Made by a program: the position numbers and the translations under genes. 64,000 nucleotides of DNA from Paenibacillus hexagrammi (lineage in GTDB: Bacteria; Bacillota; Bacilli; Paenibacillales; NBRC-103111), in contig NZ_CP090978.1 of the NCBI RefSeq assembly GCF_021513275.1, positions 992,001 through 1,056,000 of the forward strand. The letters are read 5' to 3'. Below the pieces are notes generated by a model. The model was given only the letters and a program-made list of their open reading frames with translations, was not told where the DNA came from and did no database searches. Position 1 is the first letter of the stretch; each line of letters begins with the position of its first letter. This document shows positions 8,263 through 16,200 of the stretch, piece by piece.

Positions 8263-8754
8263 ATGGATGCTTTGAAGCTTAAAATTCTCGAAATACTGAA
8301 AGAAGACGCCCGCCGGAGCGCGGAGCTGATTGCCACGATGTTAGGAACGGCGGAGGCCGAGGTGGCGCGAGCGATCAAAGAGATGGAAGCGGAAAAGGTC
8401 ATCGTTAAGTACGCCACGGTTGTTAATGGCAGCAAGGTGGACGACGAGAAGGTTACGGCCCTTATTGAAGTGCAGATTACACCGGAACGCGGTCGCGGCT
8501 TTGATGCGATTGCTGAACGGATTTATTTATATCCGGAAGTGAAATCCGTCTACTTGATGTCCGGCGCCTATGACCTGCTGGTGGAGATTGAAGGAAAGAC
8601 GCTGAAAGAAGTTGCCTCTTTCGTCTCCAATAAGCTTTCGCCGATTGATCGGGTTCTGTCAACGAAAACGAACTTTATTTTGAAAAAATACAAACAAGAC
8701 GGCATCATATTCGAGGATCAGGAAGATGATCATCGACTGCTCGTCTCACCGTAA
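8263..8754 (+). CDS. alaR: Lrp/AsnC family regulator (AlaR/YugG-like)
   Basis: This 163-residue protein has an N-terminal winged helix-turn-helix (KILEILKEDARRSAELIATM then LGTAEAEVARAIKEME) and a C-terminal RAM ligand-binding domain (VYLMSGAYDLLVEIEG). It lies 14 bases before an alanine-type aminotransferase gene. This matches the alaR-alaT (yugG-yugH) pair of Bacillus subtilis, where the Lrp-type protein controls the transaminase. The symbol rests on this synteny. The short C-terminal tail (KKYKQDGIIFEDQEDDHRLL) also fits that subgroup. A ribosome binding site (AAAGGTAGGG) precedes the ATG. Confidence 0.85.
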   Translation: MDALKLKILEILKEDARRSAELIATMLGTAEAEVARAIKEMEAEKVIVKYATVVNGSKVDDEKVTALIEVQITPERGRGFDAIAERIYLYPEVKSVYLMSGAYDLLVEIEGKTLKEVASFVSNKLSPIDRVLSTKTNFILKKYKQDGIIFEDQEDDHRLLVSP

Positions 8755-8768
8755 GAAAGAGGTGCGCC

Positions 8769-9968
8769 ATGATTAAAGAGGAACCAACCGTACGCCAAGC
8801 TAAATCCATGAAAGAATATCTGGCCCCCGCGGTGAGGTCGATTCCCCCGTCCGGAATACGTAAATTTTTTGATCTGGTCAGCAATAGCAAGGAAGACATT
8901 ATTTCACTCGGTGTTGGGGAACCGGATTTCTCCACACCGTGGCATGTCCGGGAAGCGGCCGTTCGTTCCTTGGAACAGGGCAAGACCAAATATTCACCAA
9001 ACTCAGGGATACCTGAGCTTCGCGAAGCTATTGCTGAGTATCTGCATAATTCGTTCCAAGTCACGTATGAACCGAGTGATGAGGTGCTTGTTACCGTCGG
9101 GGGAAGCGAGGCTATCGATCTTGCCCTTCGTGCGCTCATCACCCCTGGAGACGAAATTCTAATTCCCGAGCCCTGCTACATCTCCTATTCGCCGATCACC
9201 AGCATCAGCGGAGGCAAGGCAGTAGGGATAGAAACGTTTGCCAAGGATCAATTCAAGCTGACGGAGCAGTCTTTGAGGGCGGCTATTACGCCTAAATCGA
9301 AAATCCTGATCTTATGTTATCCAAGTAATCCAACGGGCGGAATCATGACTTACGAGGATTGGCTGCCAATCGCTAGAGTCGTAGAAGAGCATGATTTAAT
9401 TGTTATTTCCGATGAAATCTACGCTGAGCTTACTTACGGATACAAGCATGTCAGCTTCGCATCCATGCCGGGGATGAAGGACCGTACGATTCTGGTCAGC
9501 GGCTTCTCCAAAGCATTCGCGATGACTGGATGGCGTATGGGGTATGCTTGCGGACATTCCGAGTTGATCTCGGCCATGCTCAAAATTCATCAATATACGG
9601 TGATGTGTGCGCCCGTTATGGGTCAAGTAGCTGCGCATGAGGCGCTCAAGCATGGTCTGGAAGAGAAGGACCGTATGATGGAATCGTACAATCAGCGCCG
9701 CCGCTTGGTTGTGAAAGGGTTCCGCGAGGTCGGTTTGGAATGCCATGAACCGCAGGGCGCGTTTTATGCTTTCCCGAGCATTGTTGCAACGGGCATGACC
9801 TCCGAACAATTCGCTGAGCGTTTGCTGTATGAGGCTAAGGTTGCGGCTGTTCCCGGGCATGTCTTTGGATTAGGTGGAGAAGGCTTCCTGCGCTGCTCTT
9901 ATGCGTATAGTGTATCCCAGCTTAACGAAGCGCTTGAGAGAATTGGACAATTTCTCAAAAAATTGTAA
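8769..9968 (+). CDS. alaT: Class I/II aminotransferase (alanine transaminase AlaT/YugH-like)
   Basis: This 399-residue PLP enzyme has the fold-type I aminotransferase signatures: YSPNSGIPELREAIAEY near residue 76, CYPSNPTGG near 182, and the PLP lysine in SGFSKAFAMTGWR (about K248), with the carboxylate-binding FLRCSYAYS near the C-terminus. It is translationally adjacent to the Lrp regulator and is probably controlled by it. The start ATG has GAGGTG four bases upstream; an internal ATG at 8808 begins the conserved region (MKEYLAPAVRSIPPSGIR), so about 13 N-terminal residues are not conserved. The exact amino donor cannot be read from sequence. Confidence 0.88.
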   Translation: MIKEEPTVRQAKSMKEYLAPAVRSIPPSGIRKFFDLVSNSKEDIISLGVGEPDFSTPWHVREAAVRSLEQGKTKYSPNSGIPELREAIAEYLHNSFQVTYEPSDEVLVTVGGSEAIDLALRALITPGDEILIPEPCYISYSPITSISGGKAVGIETFAKDQFKLTEQSLRAAITPKSKILILCYPSNPTGGIMTYEDWLPIARVVEEHDLIVISDEIYAELTYGYKHVSFASMPGMKDRTILVSGFSKAFAMTGWRMGYACGHSELISAMLKIHQYTVMCAPVMGQVAAHEALKHGLEEKDRMMESYNQRRRLVVKGFREVGLECHEPQGAFYAFPSIVATGMTSEQFAERLLYEAKVAAVPGHVFGLGGEGFLRCSYAYSVSQLNEALERIGQFLKKL

Positions 9969-10035
9969 AATATTTTAAAAAAATTATTTTCTTTGTGGAC
10001 AAAAACTGGTATTCTGGAAGTAAGGAGGGATGAGC

Positions 10036-10302
10036 ATGGCTTTTATGGAATATCAACTTACGTCGTATAAAAAACATTTTCAAATTCGCGAGAACGATTC
10101 GGGTCGCAGTTGGTTATTCAAGCATGCGAAGAAACCCGCCTCCCTTACTCCTCTCGAAGAAGAGATTCATACGCTTAGGCTTATGCTGGAGCAGCTAGTT
10201 ATCGAAGGTAAAGAAATGACCTCGGATGTGGTGGTTGAGCTCAGTACCGTGCTCGATCATAAAATAAACGAATATATGAACAAAGGTCGTAAAAGTCGGT
10301 GA
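10036..10302 (+). CDS. Spo0E-like aspartyl-phosphate phosphatase
   Basis: The protein has about 88 residues, and its C-terminal half is a Spo0E-family helical hairpin (EEEIHTLRLMLEQLVIEGKE then a second helix with LSTVLDHKINEYM). The Ser-x-x-x-Asp catalytic motif of the family is present as S-T-V-L-D. Such proteins dephosphorylate Spo0A-P and delay sporulation. The N-terminal 45 residues are basic and not conserved. ATG 10036 has AAGGAGGG at the right distance, while ATG 10030 abuts the site. A terminator overlaps the stop codon. Confidence 0.82.
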   Translation: MAFMEYQLTSYKKHFQIRENDSGRSWLFKHAKKPASLTPLEEEIHTLRLMLEQLVIEGKEMTSDVVVELSTVLDHKINEYMNKGRKSR

Positions 10303-10316
10303 TAAGCCGGCTTTTA
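10291..10316 (+). terminator. Intrinsic terminator
   Basis: A short stem (AAAAGTCGG with CCGGCTTTT) spans the stop codon of the Spo0E-like gene and ends in TTTTATT. Confidence 0.65.
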
Positions 10317-10368
10317 TTGCCGTATGAGGAAGCATCGTGCTTACACTTATGGAGGGTAGAGAAAAGGT

Positions 10369-10899
10369 ATGAAAATCAAGTTGCTGCTGGTAAGCATTGT
10401 AATGATGATGGTTCTGTTAGCCGGATGCGGAGGGCCTAAACCAGATGTTCCGATTTTTGCAATGGGACCTAATGGATTCCCAAGTGATGTCGGCGAAAAG
10501 CTGCAGACTTCTCTAACGGCAAAAATCGGACAGGCACCCACCATTCAAGTCGTTGCGGTTCCGATCTTTTCTATGGAAAAAATGATTGTGGAGCTTGCAG
10601 CAGCAGGTAACGGAATCTTTATACTGGGCGATGAGCAGTTTCAGCTGCTGGCAAAGCAAGCCGGCTTTGTGCAGTTAGATGATATCGTGAGTCCCGAGGA
10701 TTACCCGGGTGGAGTGTTGGGAATAGCCGAAGAAGAAGGAAAGCCTGCAGAGAAGCATCTGTACGGGATTCCGCTTGAAGGCAACAAATGGCTGAAAGAA
10801 CAAGGCATGGATGGCAAAGGCCTGGTCGCATTCATTCCGCAGAATTTCAAAAAAGTGGATGAGGCCAAGCAGGTCATGAAGATTCTTGCCGAAAAATAG
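10369..10899 (+). CDS. Lipoprotein of unknown function
   Basis: This 176-residue protein has a lipoprotein signal (MKIKLLLVSIVMMMVLLAGC) and no domain I recognise. The mature part alternates beta and alpha elements and resembles half of a periplasmic-binding fold. Examples are AVPIFSMEKMIVELAAAGNG, IFILGDEQF and a closing VDEAKQVMKILAEK helix. It sits alone between the Spo0E-like gene and the B12 riboswitch. The ribosome binding site is GGAGGG. A role in envelope or solute sensing is possible but unsupported. Confidence 0.75.
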   Translation: MKIKLLLVSIVMMMVLLAGCGGPKPDVPIFAMGPNGFPSDVGEKLQTSLTAKIGQAPTIQVVAVPIFSMEKMIVELAAAGNGIFILGDEQFQLLAKQAGFVQLDDIVSPEDYPGGVLGIAEEEGKPAEKHLYGIPLEGNKWLKEQGMDGKGLVAFIPQNFKKVDEAKQVMKILAEK

Positions 10900-10911
10900 C
10901 AGAAGACCCGC

Positions 10912-10940
10912 TTGTACATTCGAAAGAACTCATCTATAAT
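10912..10940 (+). promoter_or_regulatory. SigA-type promoter of the B12 operon
   Basis: TTGTAC at 10912-10917 and TATAAT at 10935-10940 are 17 bases apart, placing the transcription start about 30 bases before the riboswitch aptamer. Confidence 0.85.
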
Positions 10941-10974
10941 TTACAAGAGATTTTATGGTCATTCATAATATGCA

Positions 10975-11235
10975 GCTATAGGTGCGGGCAGTATTCTTCA
11001 TGAAAGTACTGCCGCTTAATAGGGAAGCCGGTGTGAATCCGGCACGGTCCCGCCACTGTAAAATCGGGAAAGTTCCCCCTAATGCCACTGTTGTACAACG
11101 GGAAGGCGGGGAACCAGATGCCCGTAAGTCAGGAGACCTGCCTGTAGTGCCGTACACGACTTCCTTCGAGGAAAAGGTTGGCGTTAAATCTGGTAACAGT
11201 GGCAGCCTTATAGGCATCTGACTCGATTTATCGTC
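10975..11235 (+). promoter_or_regulatory. Cobalamin (B12) riboswitch
   Basis: The aptamer is recognisable from the conserved core GCCGGTGTGAATCCGGCACG near 11027, the CCCGCCACTGTAA segment after it, and the B12 box AAGTCAGGAGACCTGCC near 11126. The sequence 11165-11235 forms the linker and expression platform and leads into a strong terminator. Binding of adenosylcobalamin should favour termination and switch off the btu-cob operon. Promoter, aptamer, terminator and first gene follow each other in the expected order. Confidence 0.95.
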
Positions 11236-11266
11236 CCCTTCGTTCATAGGAACGGAGGGTTTTTTT
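11236..11266 (+). terminator. Riboswitch-controlled terminator
   Basis: A 10-bp stem (CCCTTCGTTC with GAACGGAGGG, one G-T pair) has a 4-base loop and is followed by seven T. It stands between the B12 aptamer and btuF and is the likely regulated terminator. Confidence 0.9.
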
Positions 11267-11322
11267 GTGCGGTTTTGCGTGTGGAGAAGGAAGAAAAAGC
11301 AAAGTAAAGGGGGAAACAGAGA

Positions 11323-12378
11323 ATGAAACAACCGTACCTTCAGAAATCGGCGCTCATAGGATTAGCCGCTGTGGCTGCAATTAGTTTGGCCGGCTGCGGT
11401 AATTCGAATGAGACGAAGAAGGAGCCGCTTGCACCATCAACGGAAACGGCTTCGGCCGCAAATGCGTCAGCGAGCCCAGCATCGTCCGCTCCGCCGGTAA
11501 ACACGTCAGCGAGTGCTGCGCCGTCTGCAGCTAAGAAAACGCAGTATCCGCTCACGATTAAGGATGCTACAGGAAAAGAGTTTACCTTCGAAAAAGCGCC
11601 GCAGCGCATTGTGTCCGTGTCGCCTGCTGAAACCGAAGGGTTATTTGCAATTGGGCTAGGCGATCAGATTGCGGGCGTATCGGATTTTGATGACTATCCG
11701 GCTGAAGCGACAACCAAGCCCAAAATGGGAGGCATCACAAAACCGAACGAAGAAGCTTTGATTGCGGCCAATGCGGATATCATTTTTACTGGTGTATCCA
11801 TGAAGACGGATGTGGTGGAGAAGCTGCGGGCTATGAATCTAAAAGTATTCAAGGTGGAGCCGAAAACGTTGGATGATGCAATCGCCGATGTGCTGACCTT
11901 CGGGAAGATTACCGACCATCAGGAGAAAGCGGAAGAGGTTGCGGCAAAAATGAATGCTGACCGTCAAAGGGTCGAGGATGCTGTGAAAGGTGTCAAGCCG
12001 GAATCGAAGAAGAAAGTATACATTGAATTCAGCGCAGGCTGGACGGTCGGCAGCGGCGAGTTTATGGACGAGCTGATTCAAATTGCCGGGGGCGTCAATA
12101 CAGCTGGGGATGTCAAAGGCTGGCATCAGATCAGTGAGGAAAAGGTCATTCAGCAAAATCCCAATGTGATTCTATTCTCTAAAGGGGTTGTTGATGATAA
12201 AAGCGGAAAATCGCTCGATCAAATTATTCGCGGCCGCAGTGGATGGGACCAAATTGACGCTATCAAGAACAATCGCGTAGTCGGAATCGATCAAAATCTG
12301 CTCAGCCGCCCGGGGCCGAGAATGACGGATGGATTGGTTGCCATGGCGAAAGCGATTTATCCTGAATTGGTGAAATAA
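11323..12378 (+). CDS. btuF: Cobalamin ABC transporter substrate-binding lipoprotein
   Basis: This 351-residue lipoprotein has a lipobox ending SLAGC near residue 25. A low-complexity Ala/Ser/Pro linker covers residues 30-70, and a BtuF/FepB-type two-lobe binding domain follows (PQRIVSVSPAETEGLFAIGL near 92, ADIIFTG, and a long connecting helix around 215-235). It captures corrinoid outside the membrane for the permease encoded next. It is the first gene after the riboswitch, which favours cobalamin over siderophore as substrate. The next gene starts at the base after its stop codon. Confidence 0.9.
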   Translation: MKQPYLQKSALIGLAAVAAISLAGCGNSNETKKEPLAPSTETASAANASASPASSAPPVNTSASAAPSAAKKTQYPLTIKDATGKEFTFEKAPQRIVSVSPAETEGLFAIGLGDQIAGVSDFDDYPAEATTKPKMGGITKPNEEALIAANADIIFTGVSMKTDVVEKLRAMNLKVFKVEPKTLDDAIADVLTFGKITDHQEKAEEVAAKMNADRQRVEDAVKGVKPESKKKVYIEFSAGWTVGSGEFMDELIQIAGGVNTAGDVKGWHQISEEKVIQQNPNVILFSKGVVDDKSGKSLDQIIRGRSGWDQIDAIKNNRVVGIDQNLLSRPGPRMTDGLVAMAKAIYPELVK

Positions 12379-13416
12379 ATGAAAAGAAAACTGGCGATTT
12401 GGGGAGGAGTAGGGAGTGTACTCCTTCTTCTTTCTATTCTAGTCAGTCTATCTATCGGAACAGCACAGCTGCCTTTGCTGCAGATAGCGGCAATTATAGG
12501 CAAGCACCTCCCGTGGTCCGGAGATTATATCCAGACCAACTGGCCGGCTTCCTCGGAGCAAATCATTTTGAAGGTAAGGCTGCCCAGGGTTATACTTGGC
12601 ATTCTCGTCGGGGCTTCGCTGTCCATTGCTGGCGCTGCCTTCCAAGGTGTGCTGCGCAATCCGCTCGCAGATCCGTACACGCTGGGCGTTTCGTCAGGTG
12701 CTTCAGTCGGTGCGGCCTTCCTGATTTATTTCGGGCTACAATATGCTTGGTTCGGGCAGTGGTCGATTCCTATCGTCGCTTTTGCTACAGGGCTTGCTTC
12801 CCTACTTGTTGTATTGAAGCTGGCACAAACGGACGGAATGCTGAAGTTGGAGACGCTCATTTTGTCCGGTGTGATTATGCAGGCTTTCTTGGGAGCGATT
12901 GTTTCTTTCATGGTTTCGTTATCGAAGCAGGTCATTAATGAAATCGTGTTTTGGCTGATGGGAAGCTTAGCGATGCGGGGATGGTCCTATACGCTGACGA
13001 TCACTCCCTATTTGATGATCGGTATTTGCATTCTAGCAGGGTACGCAAGGTCTTTGAATGTGCTGTCACTCGGAGAAAGGCAAGCGGCTCATGTAGGTGT
13101 TCACGTCGAGAGGACTAAGCTGATTGTGTTGATTGTCGCTACATTTGTTACGGCTGCTGCGGTATCGGTGGCTGGTGTAATCGGTTTTGTCGGACTGATT
13201 ATTCCTCATTTGGTGAGACTCCTTGTAGGGCCGGATTACCGGTTGATTATACCGCTTTCCATGATCGGTGGAGGCATATATGTGCTTTGGGCCGATACGC
13301 TGGCACGGACGCTGCTAAGTCCCACAGAAATTCCTTTAGGTGTGATCACCGCGTGCTTAGGAGCCCCGTTTTTTGCCTATTTGCTCCACCGCGATAAAAA
13401 GAAGCAAAGAGGGTGA
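12379..13416 (+). CDS. btuC: Cobalamin ABC transporter permease (FecCD/BtuC family)
   Basis: This 345-residue permease has about ten membrane segments. Family signatures include RLPRVILGILVGASLSIAGA near residue 62, NPLADPYTLGVSSGASVGA near 91, and the ATPase-contacting loop with GFVGLIIPHLVRLLVGPDYR near 270. Its ATG follows the btuF stop directly, and the ATPase gene follows with a short overlap or gap. Position in the riboswitch operon supports B12 as substrate. Confidence 0.93.
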   Translation: MKRKLAIWGGVGSVLLLLSILVSLSIGTAQLPLLQIAAIIGKHLPWSGDYIQTNWPASSEQIILKVRLPRVILGILVGASLSIAGAAFQGVLRNPLADPYTLGVSSGASVGAAFLIYFGLQYAWFGQWSIPIVAFATGLASLLVVLKLAQTDGMLKLETLILSGVIMQAFLGAIVSFMVSLSKQVINEIVFWLMGSLAMRGWSYTLTITPYLMIGICILAGYARSLNVLSLGERQAAHVGVHVERTKLIVLIVATFVTAAAVSVAGVIGFVGLIIPHLVRLLVGPDYRLIIPLSMIGGGIYVLWADTLARTLLSPTEIPLGVITACLGAPFFAYLLHRDKKKQRG

Positions 13417-13421
13417 ATCTC

Positions 13422-14198
13422 ATGATACAGGTTGAAGGGTTGACGCAAAGCTTTCAGAAGCGGAATGTTCTGGAAGGAGTAAGCTTCTATATTCACCCAG
13501 GTGAGTTTTTTGGCGTTATCGGACCGAACGGAAGCGGCAAAACGACACTGCTCAGCACGCTATCGGGCGTTATTCCTGTCATGAAGGGCAGCGTTAGACT
13601 AGAGGGAAAGCCGATAGGAAACTACTCGCGCAAAGTGCTTGCCAGGTGTGTAGCGGTGCTGCAGCAAGATGCTCTGCCCCCTGTGGGATTTACTGTTAGA
13701 GAAATCGTCGAGATGGGCCGATACCCGTTTCAAAATTGGCTTGGAGATGATGTCCCTGAGGCCGGGCAGCTAGTAGACTCGATTTTGGAAAAGCTGGATC
13801 TAAAGCGGCTTCAAGGTCGCACCTTGGAACAGCTTAGCGGAGGAGAGAGGCAGCGTGTGGCGTTGGGAAAGGTTATGGCTCAGCAGCCGAGGCTGCTTTT
13901 GCTGGATGAGCCAACGACCTATTTGGATATCGGTTACCAGATCCAGATGATGGACTATATCCAAGAATGGCAGCGGGAAACGGAACTAACCGTGGTAGCG
14001 GTGCTGCATGACTTGAATCTTGCTGCTTTATATTGCGGTCGCCTCATGGCGCTGCATGATGGGAAAATCGCTGGAATTGGAACGTCCGAGGCGATGATTT
14101 CAGGTGAGATGATTAAAAGCATCTATGATACGGAGCCGGTGGTGCTGCGTCATCCGGTGGTGCAGGTTCCGCAAATTTTGCTTCAGCCTGGTAAGTGA
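13422..14198 (+). CDS. btuD: Cobalamin ABC transporter ATP-binding protein
   Basis: The protein has about 258 residues with Walker A GPNGSGKTT, signature LSGGERQRVALGK, Walker B LLLLDEPTTYLDIGYQ and the switch histidine in VLHDLNLAALYC. It powers the BtuC permease. ATG 13422 has AGAGGG eight bases upstream and is preferred; GTG 13413 overlaps the btuC stop codon and would add three residues. It is the third gene of the B12 operon. Confidence 0.92.
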   Translation: MIQVEGLTQSFQKRNVLEGVSFYIHPGEFFGVIGPNGSGKTTLLSTLSGVIPVMKGSVRLEGKPIGNYSRKVLARCVAVLQQDALPPVGFTVREIVEMGRYPFQNWLGDDVPEAGQLVDSILEKLDLKRLQGRTLEQLSGGERQRVALGKVMAQQPRLLLLDEPTTYLDIGYQIQMMDYIQEWQRETELTVVAVLHDLNLAALYCGRLMALHDGKIAGIGTSEAMISGEMIKSIYDTEPVVLRHPVVQVPQILLQPGK

Positions 14199-14222
14199 TG
14201 AACTTGAAAGGGAGAGAAATGC

Positions 14223-15275
14223 ATGATGTCAAACATAGAACAAGTGATTCAAGGGATTGGGCCCCTTCAAGAGGAGGCCATCGCACGTGCAGAGGGACAT
14301 CTGAATCAGCTGACCAAACCGCCAGGAAGCTTGGGTAAACTGGAGGAGATAGCCAGACAGGTGGCGGGTATAACTGGGGAGACGATGCCGGTTTTTGAGA
14401 AAAAGGCTGTCGTCGTCATGGCAGGAGATCACGGCGTATGCGAAGAGGGAGTTAGTGCGTTTCCCGCCGAGGTAACCCCCCAAATGGTTATGAACTTCCT
14501 GGCAGGAGGAGCAGCGGTCAATGTATTGGCGAGACAAGCTGGGGCAGACGTCGTCTGTGTCGATGTCGGTGTGAATGCCGATCTGGAGCATCCCCAGCTA
14601 GTTTCGAAAAAGGTGCGTAAAGGTACGCGCAATATGGTGCGCGAGGCTGCGATGACTCGCGAGGAAGCAGAGCGGGCTATTATGGCCGGAGTCGAGGTGG
14701 TGGAGGACCTCGTTCGTAAAGGCTACACCTTGTTTGCGACGGGAGACATGGGAATCGGGAATACGACGGCAAGCTCATCTTTGCTGTGCGCTTTAACCGG
14801 CCTTGAAGCCGGACTTGCTGTAGGCAGGGGGACTGGGATCAATGACGAGACATGGCTTCATAAGCAAGCTGTTGTCCAAAGAGCGTTGGAGGTCCATGAC
14901 CCGCTTGGTGAGGATGTCCTGGATGTGCTCGCCAAGATTGGCGGTTTGGAGATCGCCGGACTGGTCGGCGTGATTCTAGGTGCGGCTAAGCATGGTTGTC
15001 CGGTCGTGATTGACGGATTTATATCATCCGCCGCAGCTCTTGTCGCGACTCGCTTGGCTCCGCTTAGCGCAGCATATCTGATTGCTTCGCACCTCTCACA
15101 GGAGCAAGGACATCGAAGGCTGCTGGAGGCGATCGGACTGGAAGCGATGCTGCACATGGATATGCGCCTTGGCGAAGGTACAGGCGCTGTGCTTTGCTTC
15201 AACCTGATTGACGCTGCAGGCAAAATTATGCGGGAAATGGCAACCTTCGAGAGCGCCGGTGTATCGCGCTCTTAA
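14223..15275 (+). CDS. cobT: Nicotinate-nucleotide-dimethylbenzimidazole phosphoribosyltransferase
   Basis: This 350-residue CobT activates the lower ligand base by transferring phosphoribose from nicotinate mononucleotide. Diagnostic stretches are LTKPPGSLGKLEEIA near residue 29, MAGDHGVCEEGVSAFP near 66, the GDMGIGNTTASS loop near 174 and the C-terminal LGEGTGAVL containing the catalytic glutamate. The start is ATG 14223 or ATG 14226, both behind GGGAGAG. It belongs to the nucleotide-loop assembly genes of the operon. Confidence 0.95.
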   Translation: MMSNIEQVIQGIGPLQEEAIARAEGHLNQLTKPPGSLGKLEEIARQVAGITGETMPVFEKKAVVVMAGDHGVCEEGVSAFPAEVTPQMVMNFLAGGAAVNVLARQAGADVVCVDVGVNADLEHPQLVSKKVRKGTRNMVREAAMTREEAERAIMAGVEVVEDLVRKGYTLFATGDMGIGNTTASSSLLCALTGLEAGLAVGRGTGINDETWLHKQAVVQRALEVHDPLGEDVLDVLAKIGGLEIAGLVGVILGAAKHGCPVVIDGFISSAAALVATRLAPLSAAYLIASHLSQEQGHRRLLEAIGLEAMLHMDMRLGEGTGAVLCFNLIDAAGKIMREMATFESAGVSRS

Positions 15276-15312
15276 GCCCCCGGAGGCGGATGAAGGAAAC
15301 GGAGGAACATAT

Positions 15313-16200
15313 ATGGCAGTGTTAGTGACTGGCGGCGCTCGCAGCGGTAAGAGTGCCTTTGCTGAGAGGCTAGCGATGCATCGCTGCCAGAGCGGCATTT
15401 ATATCGCGACCTCGCACATCTACGATGAAGAGATGAGGGAGCGGGTCGATTTGCACCGCCGGCAGCGGCTGGAATCCGGGTTTCCTTGGGAAACCCGGGA
15501 AGAGCCGTATGAGCTGGCGCAGCTTTTGCGCGAGCTGCAGGCGGCGAGCGGTTGGGGTCAAGCGATGCAAGGCGCATGTAGCGTGCCGGACGCGGGGGCA
15601 GTGTCTAGTTGGCATACAGCCGGAAGAGTGGGTGAAGGCGAATCGATGCAAGGCGCATGTAGTGTGCCTGACGCGGAGAAGTCGTCTTGTAAGCATGAAC
15701 CTGGACGTATTGATGAAGGTGCATCAATGCAAGTGCCATTTAGCGTGCCTGAAGCGGGGGCGGAGTCCTGTCGGCAGGTTGACGGAGGCGTGAGCGAAGG
15801 CGAAGCGGTCAAGGGCGGGATTGGCGTGCCGTATGGAGGCGTACAGGACCAACAGCCGGTGGCGGTGCTGGTCGATTGCTTGACCTTGTGGCTCTCGAAC
15901 TGGATGCTGCGCTGCGAGAGCCGTGAGGACGGGCTGCGCGAGGTGGATGAGCGCATCGAGGAGCTTGTTCAGGCGGTGTCCTCCTACAGAGAACACCTGG
16001 TGCTCGTCACCAACGAGGTGGGTGACGGCATTGTGCCGGAGTACCCGCTGGGACGACGCTTTCGTGATTGCGCCGGACGCATGAATCAGCGTCTGGCTGC
16101 GGTCTGTGACGAGGTGTTCCTCGTCACAGCGGGCATTCCAGTCGAGCTGAAGCGGCTGGCGTACAGCTTTGACGCTACTGCGAATTCGGGTGATTGCTGA
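15313..16200 (+). CDS. cobU: Adenosylcobinamide kinase / guanylyltransferase with repeat insertion
   Basis: The 295-residue product has the CobU P-loop GGARSGKSAFAERLA at its N-terminus, the HRRQRLESGFPWETREEP motif near residue 53, VLVDCLTLWLSNWM near 187 and TNEVGDGIVPEYPLGRRFRD near 234. It phosphorylates cobinamide and then attaches GMP. CobU proteins usually have about 180-200 residues; the excess here is an insert at about residues 80-180 made of a 27-residue tandem repeat (see the repeat entry). The reading frame stays open, and both flanking halves align with the family, so the enzyme may still fold. The start ATG has GGAGG nine bases upstream. The downstream gene overlaps by one base (TGATG). 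Confidence 0.9.
   Translation: MAVLVTGGARSGKSAFAERLAMHRCQSGIYIATSHIYDEEMRERVDLHRRQRLESGFPWETREEPYELAQLLRELQAASGWGQAMQGACSVPDAGAVSSWHTAGRVGEGESMQGACSVPDAEKSSCKHEPGRIDEGASMQVPFSVPEAGAESCRQVDGGVSEGEAVKGGIGVPYGGVQDQQPVAVLVDCLTLWLSNWMLRCESREDGLREVDERIEELVQAVSSYREHLVLVTNEVGDGIVPEYPLGRRFRDCAGRMNQRLAAVCDEVFLVTAGIPVELKRLAYSFDATANSGDC
15565..15831 (+). repeat. 81-bp in-frame tandem repeat within cobU
   Basis: Three full copies start at 15565, 15646 and 15727, and a degenerate partial fourth copy starts at 15808, all exactly 81 bases apart. Each encodes 27 residues of the form MQGACSVPDA-x3-SS-x5-GR-x2-EG-x-S. Copies 1 and 2 are the closest (the same ten residues MQGACSVPDA); copy 3 reads MQVPFSVPEA and copy 4 only VKGGIGVP. 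The gradient of decay suggests expansion by slippage or unequal recombination. Confidence 0.92.
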
